A stretch of 64,000 nt of DNA from Oegoconia quadripuncta (GCA_949316235.1 OX438748.1:32482836-32546835), one strand, 5' to 3'. Positions 1 to 11,949 are shown, counted from the stretch's first letter. Numbers and translations are program-made. The notes: generated by a model from the sequence alone, not told the origin.

Positions 1-228
1 GAAATAATTTTCAATTGAAAGCAAACTTGTATATTATGTTAAATAGAGCTGTCAAAATATTTCGTTTCGTCACAAATAATCTTTCATGGTACACAACATA
101 CATTAGCGGTTCCAGTGCCAGCTGGGAGGTAATAGGAGTTTATAGCCCAATGTGAACCGACACATCAAGAACTATGAGCTGCGGTCTGATGACATGCATT
201 TCATACATTTTTGATGAGTTGATGATTT

Positions 229-475
229 GACGACCGATTGGTGTAGTGGATAGTCACCCTATCAGCGAAACCAACGGTTGCGGGTTCGAATCCCGCGAGG
301 GGTAAATGTTTGTATGATGATTACCAACATTTATTCACGAGTCTTGGATGTTTATATAAATATTTATGTATGTTTATCCGTTATCTAGTATCCATAGCAC
401 AAGCTTTGCTTAGTTTGGGACTAGATGATTGGTGTAAGTGTCCGAAATATTTATTATTATTATTTATTTATGAGT
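229..475 (+). repeat. SINE family A, full copy
   Basis: A tRNA-derived head contains an A-box-like TTGGTGTAGTGG and a B box GGTTCGAATCC, followed by a body ending in an ATTATTATTATT tail. The tRNA-like part lacks a proper acceptor fold, so it is a SINE promoter (RNA polymerase III), not a tRNA gene. Further copies in this window are listed separately. Confidence 0.8.
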
Positions 476-1244
476 AGATATAACCTTTTCTATGGTTAAG
501 TGATTATTTATCAATTTCGTAATAAAATTTGTTAAAGGAGATTGCTCAATTTGCATAGAACGTTAGCCTATGCGCGATTACCAAATGAAATGTATCCCAA
601 AAAAAGAAATTCATATTTACTTACATCAAATCATTGTTTTCAGTTATTATCGTTTCATCCAATTTAATAAAATTGTTGCCTCCTAGAGATTTCTATCTAG
701 ACTTTTTGCAGATGCGTAAACTTTTAAGATATTGTTCATCAAAAGACATCTTACTTCGAATGGCTGTTAGTTTTATTTTTCTCTTTCTAACTACTACAGT
801 TACTTAATTAGTCTATCCCTTTCACTCAACGCACGCTCCAAACTGATCTAATCGATTTTCTATCTCCTTCGCACTTGAAAATTTTATAATAAATCTGTCT
901 CTGTCATACCTCTCATTTGCGTGGTACGAAATAATACCTATTTTTAAATTGCCTATTACAATTTAAATTCGAATACGTTACAAACTTCTGAAATCCTCCA
1001 GTATGCAATAAATTTATTTAATTTGGATGCGGTGATGACATAAGATAACTTGTAATTTTTTTTTAAACGCTTTTTTCATTTGGTTTTCGATCTTGGCAAC
1101 CTCCTTTATACCTACCTACCTGGATAAATTAATGAATATCATTAGATATACACGCGTTGTGATCTCCATACAATAACTAATGTGGTCGAGAGGTGATGTA
1201 GCATTGCTGCCTAAACAATTTATACTACCTGTCTATGCTGGATG

Positions 1245-1985
1245 ATTTGGTTTACCGTAAGGAAAAAAATATGTCATATTAGGTAAGTGAAATATAAGGT
1301 ATTGGCATAGGTAGTTTAATTTTTATTTTCTTCAAAACCATTAAATGTAATAAAACGTGGCATTTGACGGTCGCGTATAATAAATAATAATAAATATTTC
1401 GGACACATACACCAATCATCTAGTCCCAAACTAAGCAAAGCTTGTGCTATGGATACTGGATAACGGATAAACATAAATAAATATTTATGTAAACATCCAA
1501 GAATCGGGAATTATGTAATAAATAATAATAAATATTTCGGACACATACACCAATCATCTAGTCCCAAACTAAGCAAAGCTTGTACTATGGATACTAGATA
1601 ACGGATAAACATACATAAATATTTATGTAAACATCCAAGAACATCACACAAACATTTATCCCTCGCGGGATTCGATCCGGCAACCGTTGGTTTCGTTGAT
1701 AGGGTCACTATCCACTACACCAATGGGTCGTATGTAGCCTATTGCACATAATTACATCATTAAATTAAATAAATTCAAAAAACTTGGAGAAAATATGAGT
1801 TGCAATTAAAATTCGCATGATAGGAACCCTAGGAATCCCGCCAATCGCATATCAATTTCCGGTAGGCGCGTGGCTCGATGATGGTTTAAAAAAAAAAAAA
1901 CTACCTACGCCAATAACTTCTATTTCACTTACCTAATATACCCTATTTTTTTCCTTGTGGTAAAAAAACTCATCCGGTATTTACT
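1245..1985. mobile_element. MITE family C, foldback copy split by SINEs
   Basis: Inverted ends read TTACCGTAAGGAAAAAAATA at 1252 and, reversed, at about 1950-1970, followed by AGGTAAGTGAAATA and GGCATAGGTAGTTT. At least seven other full or partial copies lie in the window, with outer ends near ATACCGG. No coding capacity remains, so it is non-autonomous. Confidence 0.65.
1380..1735 (-). repeat. Two SINE family A copies, one a 3' fragment
   Basis: A full-length minus copy covers about 1516-1735. Directly before it, at about 1386-1505, the 3' half is repeated in the same orientation with few differences. Together they interrupt a MITE of family C. Confidence 0.75.
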
Positions 1986-2319
1986 AGGCATTATAATAAA
2001 CATGTAACATCGCCCTGTAAGTCTTTACGGCTCGTACTAATAAATCGATTGCAAGTTTGAGATTGACTATATATAATGTTGTGAAAATAGAATCTTGAGA
2101 TTATCGAAACACAAGTGAATATTATTCCGAGGTTGTAAGGTTTTAAATCGAATTTACACTATTAACGATTGAGTTGCAGGTTACCATACAGCCTTAGCCT
2201 AGTAATGCTAATGTAAAAATATACAGTTTGATTCTAAGAGCACAAATGAAAGAGGTAGAAACTAGACCCAATTTTAACGACGGAAGAATATCGGTATATT
2301 TTCTTCCGTCCGTTTCATA

Positions 2320-2570
2320 TAAAAACATCCGGTGATGTTTTTTTGCTCGAAGGAAAAAGTGATGTAGAAGTTATTGGCATAGGTAGTTTTTTTTTTCAAA
2401 ACCATTATCGACGCAGGCGCCATTCGGAGATTCATATACCACTGGCGGAATTGGTACGGTTCCTATCAGGCGAAATTTATTAGGAACTCAAATTTTCTTC
2501 AAGTTTTATTTATTTATCAAACCGTCAAATGACACAACGGTATTTCTTTTTTTGCTTCTTTTTTTTTATG
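2320..2570 (+). mobile_element. MITE family C, partial copy
   Basis: The terminal block (AAGTTATTGGCATAGGTAGT) is at about 2360-2380, followed by about 170 bp of the internal sequence of the family. The other inverted end is missing. Confidence 0.5.
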
Positions 2571-2579
2571 CCCAACGGT

Positions 2580-3390
2580 TGACCTCAATCACACCCACAG
2601 ATTACCCCCAATAGATTCCGCATGATGGACAATTTGTACTTGCAAGTGACCATTTTAGGCGGTAGGTGCCGGTTGCGGGAGACGAAACAAATGCGACGTG
2701 ATTGGCTATGTCAAGGTTACACTACTCCGTAGTGATGTGACTGTGTAATAAAAAATGTCGATATTTTTTTACACGATTAAGTATATTATAAAAGGATAGG
2801 GTCGAATTCACACTGAGCGCTATTTCGTGCGTCAATGTTTTAAAATTATAGAATCTATTCACATAGGCGTAGAGTCTAAAAGATCGAGTGTCACAGAGGA
2901 CGGTGCGAAATGAGACCGAGCGTCGACTCGCAAATTTGTACATTCGTGCGAATTCATTATTTGGGATAATTCAGGGAGACGCGGGGCAAATAAAACAAAT
3001 GCTATACTATGAGAGGGTTCATATCGCACGTAGCGAGCGACCAGCTCATGAACGCTCACATATAATAGCATTAGGTTTAATTTGACTGGGCGACGCGTGG
3101 CTCCACGCGTTGTGCATTGCCCCGTTTCCCTGAACGAGCCTTAAGGCCACAAACTGGACAACCGACAGCAGGTAGGGAAGCGATAGTGGCGGCGATGATG
3201 AGGAAGTCGGCGCCCGCGATTTGATCGAATGCATTTTATATGTAACTATTCTCGATGGTAGCGATGACAGTTGCGCGATCTACCCACTCGTCGAGAACAA
3301 TAAACCTAGCATTAGACCGCCACCGCCGCCGTTTGCTGTCAGTTGTCGTTTAGTTTGTGGCCTAATAATTAATTAAACATTTTGATGGGG
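2580..3390. other. No gene found; moderately GC-rich segment
   Basis: Short open frames on both strands overlap here but none shows a domain or credible splice partners. The stretch 2900-3350 is richer in CpG than its surroundings. I assign no function. Confidence 0.4.
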
Positions 3391-3392
3391 GG

Positions 3393-3566
3393 ACGCCAGC
3401 GACTTGATCTTTGAGGTCACTTTTCGTGTTCATGTATTAATCGTACGATTTTATTTTCACCACGTTCGATTAAGTACGTGAACACCCAAAACAAAATTGG
3501 CATAAAAAAATCATACAATTAATACATGAACACGAAAAGTGACCTCAAAGATCAAATCGCTGGCGT
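3393..3566. repeat. Foldback element, arms about 60 bp
   Basis: The left arm starts ACGCCAGCGACTTGATCTTT and the right arm is its near-exact reverse complement, ending ATCGCTGGCGT. About 55 bp of loop lies between them. It would fold into a long hairpin and has no coding capacity. Confidence 0.8.
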
Positions 3567-3670
3567 GTCGAGGTCTATTAACGGAGACAATTCTGGGAAC
3601 AGCATCATGTTGCTGACACAATTGACAATGCAATAACATTGTCATCGCTTTCTATTATTACATTCTATTC

Positions 3671-3931
3671 TACAGCCTGTTTCCTAGGTCCCCCTAATGC
3701 CGAAACGGGATGATTCTACCCATCAATATGAACAACTTTTACTATGGGACCAACTTCGAATTCGCGAAAAAAAATCTACTGTTCCATAGAAAAAGTTCAT
3801 ACCTACTCGACAAAAATGTATGCAACAGCTAATTTTTTTTTCGCGAATTCGATGGTCCCGTAGTAAAAGTTGTTCATATTGATGGGTAGAATCATCCCCT
3901 TTCGGCATTAGGGGATGTGAAACAGGCTGTA
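3671..3931. repeat. Foldback element, arms about 90-110 bp
   Basis: The ends ACAGCCTGTTTC and its complement, then CCTAATGCCGAAA and ATCAATATGAACAACTTTTA, recur in inverted order at the right side. Arms cover most of the 261 bp. It is probably a MITE; it lies about 105 bp from the foldback element before it. Confidence 0.8.
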
Positions 3932-4574
3932 TATGTACCTATATACCAAGTTCTAACTCAATCGAATACCAGGCAATGTATCAAATGTAACTTGTATGAT
4001 TTTATATAACACAGACAGACACCACCGGGATAGGTGAATGAAACTAAATAAAAGCTTGAAATACTTTCGATCGACCACTTTCATCCTAGCCTTAATTTAT
4101 TTTACAAGTAGAATATCGATAGCGATCAGACCCATCCGACTTACTACACTAGCGTTACACGCGCCAATGACAAAAAGAGATGAACATAGTAATTATAGTA
4201 ATGAGAGAAAGGGATCATTCAAGAAAGACATCAACGCGAGCTAAAATTTTTCATCTGCAACCGTTTTATGTCCATTATAACTCGATCTCCGCGAAATATA
4301 AAATAACTAATAATTTTACTTACCGATGGAAAGTAATGTTATCCTTCTTGAAGCTGGACGTCCTCGAGTTCTTTCCACACCATTTTACGACACAGGTTGA
4401 CATTTTTCAGTAATTCAAAGCTCAAAAAATACGTAAGAAAGTTATTTAAAATTACGTGCACACAGATCCCATACTTGGTCGGTACTGAAGTGGCTTAATC
4501 AAGTAATTATTTACATCAGTGCAAAATCATAGATGAGTGGCGCGCGCCGTAGGCCCTGTATGCGGTATCTATTG

Positions 4575-4670
4575 GGGGTAATCTGTGATCACACCTGATG
4601 TTAAGTGAAGATGAGGTCGAAGGTGGAAGCGTAATGACCCCGAAACCCCGACCCGAACAGCATAATAGAC
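4575..4670 (-). repeat. SINE family D, 3' fragment
   Basis: It contains the family block CACCTGATGTTAAGTGAAGA with GAGGTCGAAGGTGGAAGCG, without the tRNA-like head. A family C MITE end follows at about 4672. Confidence 0.6.
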
Positions 4671-4671
4671 G

Positions 4672-4780
4672 ATTGTTTTGGAAAAAAAAATTAAACTACC
4701 AATGCCAATACCTTCTATCTGACTTAACTAATATGCTCCATTTTTTCCTTACTGTAAAAAAACTCATCCGGTATTTGTAT
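4672..4780 (-). mobile_element. MITE family C, one end
   Basis: It reads AAACTACCAATGCCAATACC and ends with CTTACTGTAAAAAAACTCAT followed by CCGGTATT, the reverse complement of the family C terminus. Confidence 0.55.
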
Positions 4781-4860
4781 TTGTTTTTTTTTTTTCACAT
4801 AACAATTATAAAGTACAGAATTTTGATAGCGATTTTTTTTAACCATAACTGCTGTTATTG

Positions 4861-5130
4861 ACGACCTGTTTGGTGTAGTGGTTAAAAATTCTGACTGCTA
4901 TACCAAATGGTCGCGGGTTCGAATCCCGCTAGGGGCATATGTTTGTATGATGAATACAGACATGTTTTCCCGAATTATGGATGTTTTTCATTTATTTATG
5001 TATTTATTTACAAAAACAAAAATGTATTTGTGTAGTTTATCAACCATCTGGTATCCGTAATACAAGCCTAGTTGCTTAGTGTGGAACTAGATGGCGCTGT
5101 GTGTATGTGCAAAAATGTTTATTATTTATT
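4861..5130 (+). repeat. SINE family B, full copy
   Basis: A second tRNA-derived family: head TTTGGTGTAGTGGTTA, B box GGTTCGAATCCCGCT, body with AACTAGATGGCGCTGTGTGT and an ATTTATTATT tail. It shares the head style with family A but has a different body. Confidence 0.8.
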
Positions 5131-5729
5131 TTAACGCGATAAAGCTATTTTAAAAGCTTTTTCAGATATTTATCTCTCCATGTATAGTATATTACTTTGA
5201 AGAAAGATTGGTACCTCGTTATCCTGCGTCTGTTACCTCAGGTGGATCTTCTCGACAGCTCCCTGGTCTTAGACATAGTAGGATAGGGCCTTACACATAC
5301 GCCAACCTTCAGAATTTAATAATATAAATTTTGTAGTAAATTAATTATCTAACACGCGTACGTTAGGGTCGACAAGTAATTCAGTTACGTCACAAATATG
5401 GCGGACGGATGTGAGTGCGTTCCTTTTCACTTGTGAATTTTTATAAATGTATTCTTTAAAATTAATGTGTCTAGTTTCACCATCTTTCATTTATGCACTT
5501 TATTGACTCTTTCTGTATGCAAAAAGTTTACGAATATTATACATATTGTCTTAATAAAGCTGAGAAATAGCCTTGAATAAGTACAAACGATAGTGTGATG
5601 TTTGCTTTTCTGGTCTCTATATAAAGACTGTAATCTGTTTGTATTTCTTGTGCAATAAAGAATAAAGTAAGGTCACCCTGAAATATGGCCCTGGCAATAT
5701 CTCAAGAGTTTTCAATTACAGAATTATTT

Positions 5730-5937
5730 GACGACCGATTGGTGTAGTGTATAGTAGGCCAGCGAAACCAACGGTTGCGGCTTCGAATCCCGTGAGGGGT
5801 AAATGTTTGTGTGATGAATACAAACATTTATTCCCGAGTCATGGATGTTTATATAAATATTTATGTATGTTTATCCATTATCTAGTACCCATAGTTACAA
5901 GCTTTGCTTAGTTTGGGAGTAGATAATTGGTTTTAAA
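5730..5937 (+). repeat. SINE family A, 3' truncated
   Basis: It begins ACGACCGATTGGTGTAGTG and keeps the B box as GGCTTCGAATCCC. A small deletion falls between the boxes. It ends at GAGTAGATAATTGG, before the ATT tail. Confidence 0.75.
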
Positions 5938-5939
5938 AG

Positions 5940-7690
5940 AAAAAATAATCGTTTATTTGTTAAGTTCTTCGTTACACATAATTTTCAAACCGGTACTTAA
6001 AAATTTCACAAAAAAGAATATAAGTAAGTAAATAAATAAATAAGTATATGTGCAAAAAATCACGGCCTTTAAGAATATAGAAAGTTACACCATAAAAATT
6101 ACATATTTGTATAGGACATAGCTTTGGAAAATTAAAAACCTACCCGCTGTCTAATTTTGCCGAATTTTTAATATTGAATTATTTTCCAATTACTGCAATT
6201 GTACACACGCCAGCCACCGTGATGGCGTCAAAATAGGCCAATGTAGTGACTCACAGATGCACGCTGTATCAGCTGTAAAAATATTTTCAGGGATTTCAGA
6301 ATGACCTTATACATCGTGTTGTTTTTGATTTTCATTGTATCCGGGATACTGCTCAGTCGATTAGCCGTTCATTCTAAATTCTTATTCTGTTTACACGTAT
6401 AATAAATCCACCCTGTATAGAAATACCAATCAATCAAATACTCTATTGCACAATTAACAAAAACTACTATTAAAATAATTACAGCGTATATCATTAATCG
6501 CACAAATAAATATTTTTTTAATATAAAATACTTCATCTTTAAATTTATAATTTTACTAAAAACAACACGGTGTACTTCTAAATTTTGCCTGTGGTATGAG
6601 GAGTATACGTATGTATATACTTGAATGTAAAATTGTCTATGCGTCCTAGCTGCTAAGTAAAAATTGTATAAAAAGTTGTATATTATAGAAAGTGTATGCA
6701 TTTATTATTTTTTACGATGGAAAGTAACAATTTTATAAAAGTAATGTACCAATATTAGCGCTCATAAGCTGGTAAAATATGAAATACTATAATCTGATCA
6801 TAGATTTATATCGTACTACCGTCACTAAACCAACACAAGTCAAATCTAGAAAGAGATAACAATGCTTCGTGTTAGTGTGAACATGGGCCATAGAAAAGGA
6901 CGCAGTAATTTTATCGGAATAAAAAATATCAGCATTAACAAAATTTTATTCTTATAAAATATGACGTAGGTAATCTCCGCGATTTTAGCTTCAAAAATTA
7001 CACGGTTGGCAACCCTACCAGTTAAGTTGTCAAATTGTGGATATCATTTTACAAAAAACAAGTTTAGTTCATTTTTTTTTCAAACAATGGGATTCTGAAT
7101 CAGCTTCTGAATTGCCTCTTTCGCTATGGCACCTGGGGACCAATCGCGCTATTTTACAATGGTTTTACCATTCGAACGGAACGTTTTTGGTTTAGCTTTA
7201 GTTTAGCTAATGTACAAAATGGTATCGTGCTTTTTTTTGTGAACAATTATATCGTTGACGTTACCAAAGTAAAACCAAACTCAAAATGTTTAGAGCTAAC
7301 CACGAGTATTGAAAGAAACTAGGTTAATTTCCGTAGCGCGATACGAAATATGCATAACGTAACGTTTTTGGTTACGGTTTAGCTTTGGTATTATTGTTCA
7401 AACTTAGCGCGATGCGCCCCCAGTTCTACTAACATGTGTTTCCCATTTCATATGTCACGCTTTCAACGAAAGCAGTTGTACGTACCTGTCTATGCATGCG
7501 TACACTATTTCCTATTCTAGACTTGATCGCGGCCTCGAAAGAGTTTAGCGAACCACTAACGTCTTTAGTTAATCTATTGGTCTGACCGAGGAAGGAATGG
7601 ATGTAGTTTGTTTTGTTTGTTTGATTCAACCTGTAGTTTTTAGTAACCTTGAGCACTAGCTCCACTCGCGTTAACACATCATTTTCTGTT
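5940..7690. other. No gene found, AT-rich intergenic DNA
   Basis: The longest open frame (6369-6701, minus, 110 codons) is made of AT-rich codons rich in Ile, Tyr, Phe and Lys and has no motif. Nothing else here can be assigned. Confidence 0.5.
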
Positions 7691-7699
7691 TATATACGT

Positions 7700-8260
7700 T
7701 ATATACCGGAAAAATAGAGCATATTAGAAGTGATATAGAAGGTATTGGCATAGGTAGTTTAATTATTTTTTTTCAAAACCATCGTATGACAGAGAGAGGA
7801 GGGAGGCCTTTACCCATCAGTGGTACAGTATGGGCTCCTAATATATATATCATCGAATGAAGAGTTAATTGGGTCAGGGACTCTATTACCTAAATTCATC
7901 GTTATCGTCATCGGTTACGTTCTGACATGTGATTGGTTGGCTCATCGCTCGTTCGGCAATTTGACGGTTTCTTATTGGTCAACGTAATCGATAACGATAT
8001 CGATGAAGTTACGTAATCTAAAGGCAGTTTGTAGCCTAATCCACATAATTACATCTTTAATTAAATAAATAAAGAAAACTTAGAGAAAATATGTGTTCCC
8101 AATAAGTTTCGCATGATGGGAACCCTGCGAACCCCCCCAGTCGCATATCAATAAATAGCCAGCGCGGGCGTTTTTGAAAAATATAAAATAAACTACCTAT
8201 GCCAATAACTTCTATTTCACTTACCTAATATGCCCTATTTTTCCCTTACGGTAAAAAAAA
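7700..8260. mobile_element. MITE family C, long copy with nested MITE I
   Basis: The left end (about 7705-7765) and the inverted right end (about 8190-8255, ACTACCTATGCCAATAACTT) face each other. A second, unrelated palindromic MITE sits inside at 7879-8023. Confidence 0.65.
7879..8023 (-). mobile_element. MITE family I, about 145 bp
   Basis: Near-palindromic ends built of ATCGTTATCGTCATCGGTTA and its complement. The copy at 38414-38563 matches in the opposite orientation over the whole length. Confidence 0.7.
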
Positions 8261-8261
8261 C

Positions 8262-8480
8262 TCTTCATCATCATCTGATTTAAGAGCCATGCTCTTGTCG
8301 GTGGAGATTTTTCCATATCTCTCTGCTCTCCGCCTTCCTCTTGACCTCCTGAGATGACACGACGTTCAATTTCTCTTTTATCTGCTGCATGTAGCTTATT
8401 CCGGTCTTCCTCTTTTTCTTTTCCCTTCTATTATGGTTTTGATGAAATCATCGTGTCGTATAAGGTGTCTCATCCGGTAT
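8262..8480 (-). mobile_element. RTE-type LINE 3' fragment
   Basis: It starts with TCATCATCATC (a GATGAT tail read in reverse) and continues GATTTAAGAGCCATGCTCTT. The same end recurs at 24945-25010. I infer the RTE clade from the tail type. Confidence 0.45.
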
Positions 8481-8823
8481 ATAAACAATAGCCTTGTAGT
8501 TATTTCGGAATTTATTTAATGAAACATGTAAATACAGATACGAGTTTAATAAAGTTTTTTTTTTAGTTTATTTCTATTTGTTTTCTATATACATGGAATT
8601 GGGTTTCATTGAATTTATAAGTTCTAAATAAATTATACATCAATAAGACAGATGTTCGATAAATTTTTTTTTACGAGTGTTGCTAGACCTCGAGTAGATT
8701 ATGAAATGTGAAGCGAATACGATCTTATAATTTTGTATTTTATATTTTAATGTTATGGTGTCAGTATTTTATTTAGAATTAATATAAGAATTACTTACGC
8801 CTCATTCTGCCAAATTCTTGCAA

Positions 8824-9696
8824 TATACAGGGCGTCCCAAAGTTATGGGACATGAAGGGGAAGTACCTTAAATATTGTAGATAGTGAATTTTGCTCAAAG
8901 AAGACTTTATGTTATTTTTAAAAGTTAGTAATTCTGCATTCATAGATTTTCTAAAAATTACTTGCTTCGGCTGGGAATCGAACCGACTTAAATGTGAAAA
9001 AAAAAACACCCTACTTTTATGATGCCAATCGAAAGAATAGCTAAAAAATAATAACTCTGCCTAAGTAACATAGTATTTTAAAAGAAAGGAACAACATAAA
9101 ATGATTGAGTCAAATTTCAAGAAAGTTATTTATTGCTAAAGTGATTTCTTCTTTTGGGGATACGTGAAAGATATGCTATACAAAAAGCGATACGAGAACG
9201 TAGGCGAGTTGCAAACAGAATTGTGCCATATCACATCGAGTGTTCACCATAAAATGATTAGAAAATCAACAGGCAGCGGGCTCATTAAAAGATTGGCGAT
9301 TTGCGTAAGACAAGAGGGATCACATTTTGAGCATTTAATTAATTAATTTACAAAAAAATACCTACTTAATTGACTACGGCAGTTTCATGTATGTTTTTTA
9401 TTTGATTAAAATGATTAATTTCACGTTGTTCCTTTCTTTTAAAATACTATGTTACTTAGGCAGAGTTATTATTTTTTAGCTATTCTTTCGATTGGCATCA
9501 TAAAAGTAGGGTGTTTTTTTTTTCACATTTGAGTCGGTTCGATACCCAGCCGAAGCAAATAATTTTTAGAAAATCTATGAATGCAGAATTACTAACTTTT
9601 AAAAATAACATAAAGTCTTCTTTGAGCAAAATTCACTATCTACGATATTTAAGGTGCTTCCCCTTCATGTCCCATAACTTTGGGACGCCCTGTATA
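8824..9696 (+). mobile_element. Tc1/mariner deletion derivative with TIRs of about 270 bp
   Basis: Left 8824-9095 and right 9423-9696 are inverted repeats with TATACAGGGCGTCCCAAAGT at the tips, framed by TA. The interior keeps only the C-terminal end of a transposase. It reads DFFFWGYVKDMLYKKRYENV, then about 45 codons to a stop, which is the tail typical of insect mariner-like enzymes. The element is therefore non-autonomous. Confidence 0.82.
9120..9346 (+). pseudogene. C-terminal remnant of a mariner-like transposase
   Basis: About 70 codons beginning DFFFWGYVKD and ending EGSHFEHLIN then stop. The DDE catalytic residues lie upstream in such enzymes and are deleted here, so it cannot be active. 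Confidence 0.75.
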
Positions 9697-10019
9697 GTGC
9701 CTCATTGTTATAAAGTATTAATTAGATACTCTGTAATGAATTATTTACCAAGTGAACTCCGCGTAGCTAGCACTACTAGCGCGACTCAAGTGAGAAGGAT
9801 TCGAAAGAATTACGTGCTGTCGAGATAGCCATGTGACCACGGACCAATCATGTGACGCTAATTTAAGTTGTGCTAGCTCTACAGGTATTGCAAAAAGTTC
9901 GTAAAAACATTTACAAACTTTTTAATGTCATAGATAATGAGGGCTTTTCCTGATGACAATTAAAAAAATATATGTTTCTATAGTCTCGCTCGACAGCTCG
10001 GCGGAGGAAAACATCGTGA

Positions 10020-10182
10020 GGAAACCTGCATGCCTGAGAAATAAAAATTCAAAGGCATGTGAAATCTCCTATCGGCATTGGGCCAGCGTAGCAGACTATG
10101 GCCCATACTCCCTCATATAATATACGAGGGAGGGATGGCCTATATCCCAGCAGTGGGATGTATACTGGCTGATGATGATGAG
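10020..10182 (+). mobile_element. RTE-type LINE 3' end
   Basis: It contains CCCAGCAGTGGGATGTATAC followed by TGGCTGATGATGATG, the tail style of lepidopteran RTE elements. A diverged second copy is at 40125-40325. Confidence 0.5.
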
Positions 10183-10458
10183 TCTCGACAGATGGCGCTA
10201 ATTCAAAGTCATGTGTCAAAATCAATGACAATAATCCGTTTAAATAAACTAACAATTTAAACTGTTTATTTTCATGGTGAAGAATTAATCCACGGGATAA
10301 TAATAAATGCTGTTCTTTTCCATGGAATCTCGACTTTAATACAACGCCATCTATCGTGGAAACCTTTGTTTATTTTTTTAATTGTAGCCCTGAAACCCCT
10401 CTTTAAAGTAAGTCTAATATGGTTCGTAGAACACTTCAATCACAGAAATAAAGTTGAA

Positions 10459-10504
10459 TTCTGTTCTACGACTACGAAGTCAGCTTCGTAGTCGTAGAAC
10501 AGAA
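10459..10504. repeat. Perfect 21-bp hairpin
   Basis: Arms TTCTGTTCTACGACTACGAAG-type at 10459-10479 and 10484-10504 are exact complements, with a 4-base loop TCAG. No flanking copies are seen in the window. Confidence 0.85.
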
Positions 10505-10864
10505 CAGCTATCAGTAGCTGTCAGAGTGAACAGGCAAAGCGATGACGAAAGAAAAATGTGTTTTAAATAGGGTGTTATTTTGTGTTATCCACGGCTATAT
10601 TCGTGACTAAAATCGATCTGACTTTAATTGTATTTTGAATAGAACGTCTGACCAATGGACTTGGACTACATAATGTGCGATCGCCCATGTTTATGCCACT
10701 GTCCCTAGTGAAATGTATTAAAGGTAGATTTATATTTCTGTTTAATTAATTACATAAGGTTAGAACGAACTTAACTTTATTTAAATAGTATTGAGAGTGA
10801 GACTCAGTTGAAATTGTAAGATCACTTTGTTAATACGGCCCGTAGTCTCCCATTTAATCTTAGT

Positions 10865-11000
10865 AACATATTTAAAGAAAGAAAGAAACTGTTTATTCGC
10901 CACTTCGACACATATACAACGATTGTTAGGCAAGTAAAATAACAGAACACTCAGATAAGTGTCGCAGCAGCGAAAGGGAAACAAGTCAGCTATATGCTAA
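10865..11000 (-). mobile_element. LINE 3' end fragment
   Basis: Reads GAAACTGTTTATTCGCCACT and continues with AACACTCAGATAAGTG and GCAGCGAAAGGG. A diverged relative is at 54735-54830. Orientation is inferred from the AATAAA-like end on the minus strand. Confidence 0.4.
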
Positions 11001-11264
11001 GCTTATAAGAGCTCAGCGCTGGTTTACTGTCGCACCCAGACTTCATTTCATCCATTGGACAGTTCCGTGATATATCTAGTGAGATTATTTTTCTCGATAT
11101 TTCCCATTTTGAAATAGAGCGACATAAAAACCAACTATCTCTTTTATACTTTTGCCGAATAAAAGTGACGGAATGTATCTGTCACGTGTCTTTGAAGAGT
11201 ACTATTCTACATACCGAGAGTCCCTCGCCCCTCTGCCCCATCCTCTGTACAGTTTACAGTAATT

Positions 11265-11465
11265 CCGAACTACATACGTGGAATAACTTTATCGCGGAAA
11301 TATGTTTATCACGCGGGAACTTGTCATTTTATCGAGAAAAAAATATCCTATGTCTTAATCCAGGGTATATTCTACCTATATACCAAATTCCATCCAAATC
11401 CATTCATCCGTTTCGCCGTTGTTTGAGCAACACTTTCGCATTTATAATATTAGTTGGATTACTTG
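11265..11465 (+). repeat. Dispersed repeat ending CATTTATAATATTAGT
   Basis: It contains CAGGGTATATTCTACCTATA, ACCAAATTCCATCCAAATCC and TTTCGCCGTTGTTTGAGCAA. The same order occurs at 24205-24762. It is a very common lepidopteran repeat, with no coding part here. Confidence 0.6.
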
Positions 11466-11489
11466 ATTTCAATTCTATGGATAAAGTTT

Positions 11490-11600
11490 TTGAATTCAAT
11501 ACAATACAAATATTCTTTATTGCACAAAATAATTCACAATAATTTTTGATGTTAATAATAAGAACACTATTAGGCGGTCTTATCACTAAAAGCGATCTCT
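11490..11600 (-). mobile_element. LINE 3' end
   Basis: Contains ATTCTTTATTGCACAAAATA and GGCGGTCTTATCACTAAAAG followed by CGATCTCTTCCAGACAAC. A diverged copy is at 56612-56745. On the minus strand it ends with AATAAA and an A/T-rich tail, as a non-LTR 3' UTR does. Confidence 0.5.
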
Positions 11601-11949
11601 TCCAGACAACCCAACTTGATGTACGAGATACCTATTTTAGATATTTTATGTGATGTTTGGAACGTTTTGTTCCGTAGCCATCTGGAATGTTGGGCCTTTC
11701 TGTCATGGAGTGCCATATACCATGGCCGACCATGGCTACATTTGGCATTTTTAAAATGCAGAGGTGAAACGTTCGGATAATCTTTAAAGATAGATACTGG
11801 TGGACAGCTGGATGACTTGTTTCGAGGCTATCACAGGTACAGTACAGCCAATAATAAGAATAATATATAATACTAGAGCTTACTTGTTGTCATTTCAAAC
11901 GACAGTCACAGCGAACAAGAGTGTAGTTAAATCTATTACGATGCAAAGG

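Noticed and set aside
229..310. Possible tRNA gene
   Set aside because: A and B boxes are present, but there is no full cloverleaf and the sequence continues into a SINE body repeated elsewhere in the window.
4861..4940. Possible tRNA gene
   Set aside because: Same reason: head of SINE family B.
8791..9828. Two long frames sharing the start MFFFSHLSRFD
   Set aside because: They are the same inverted-repeat DNA of a Tc1/mariner derivative read from both ends, not genes.
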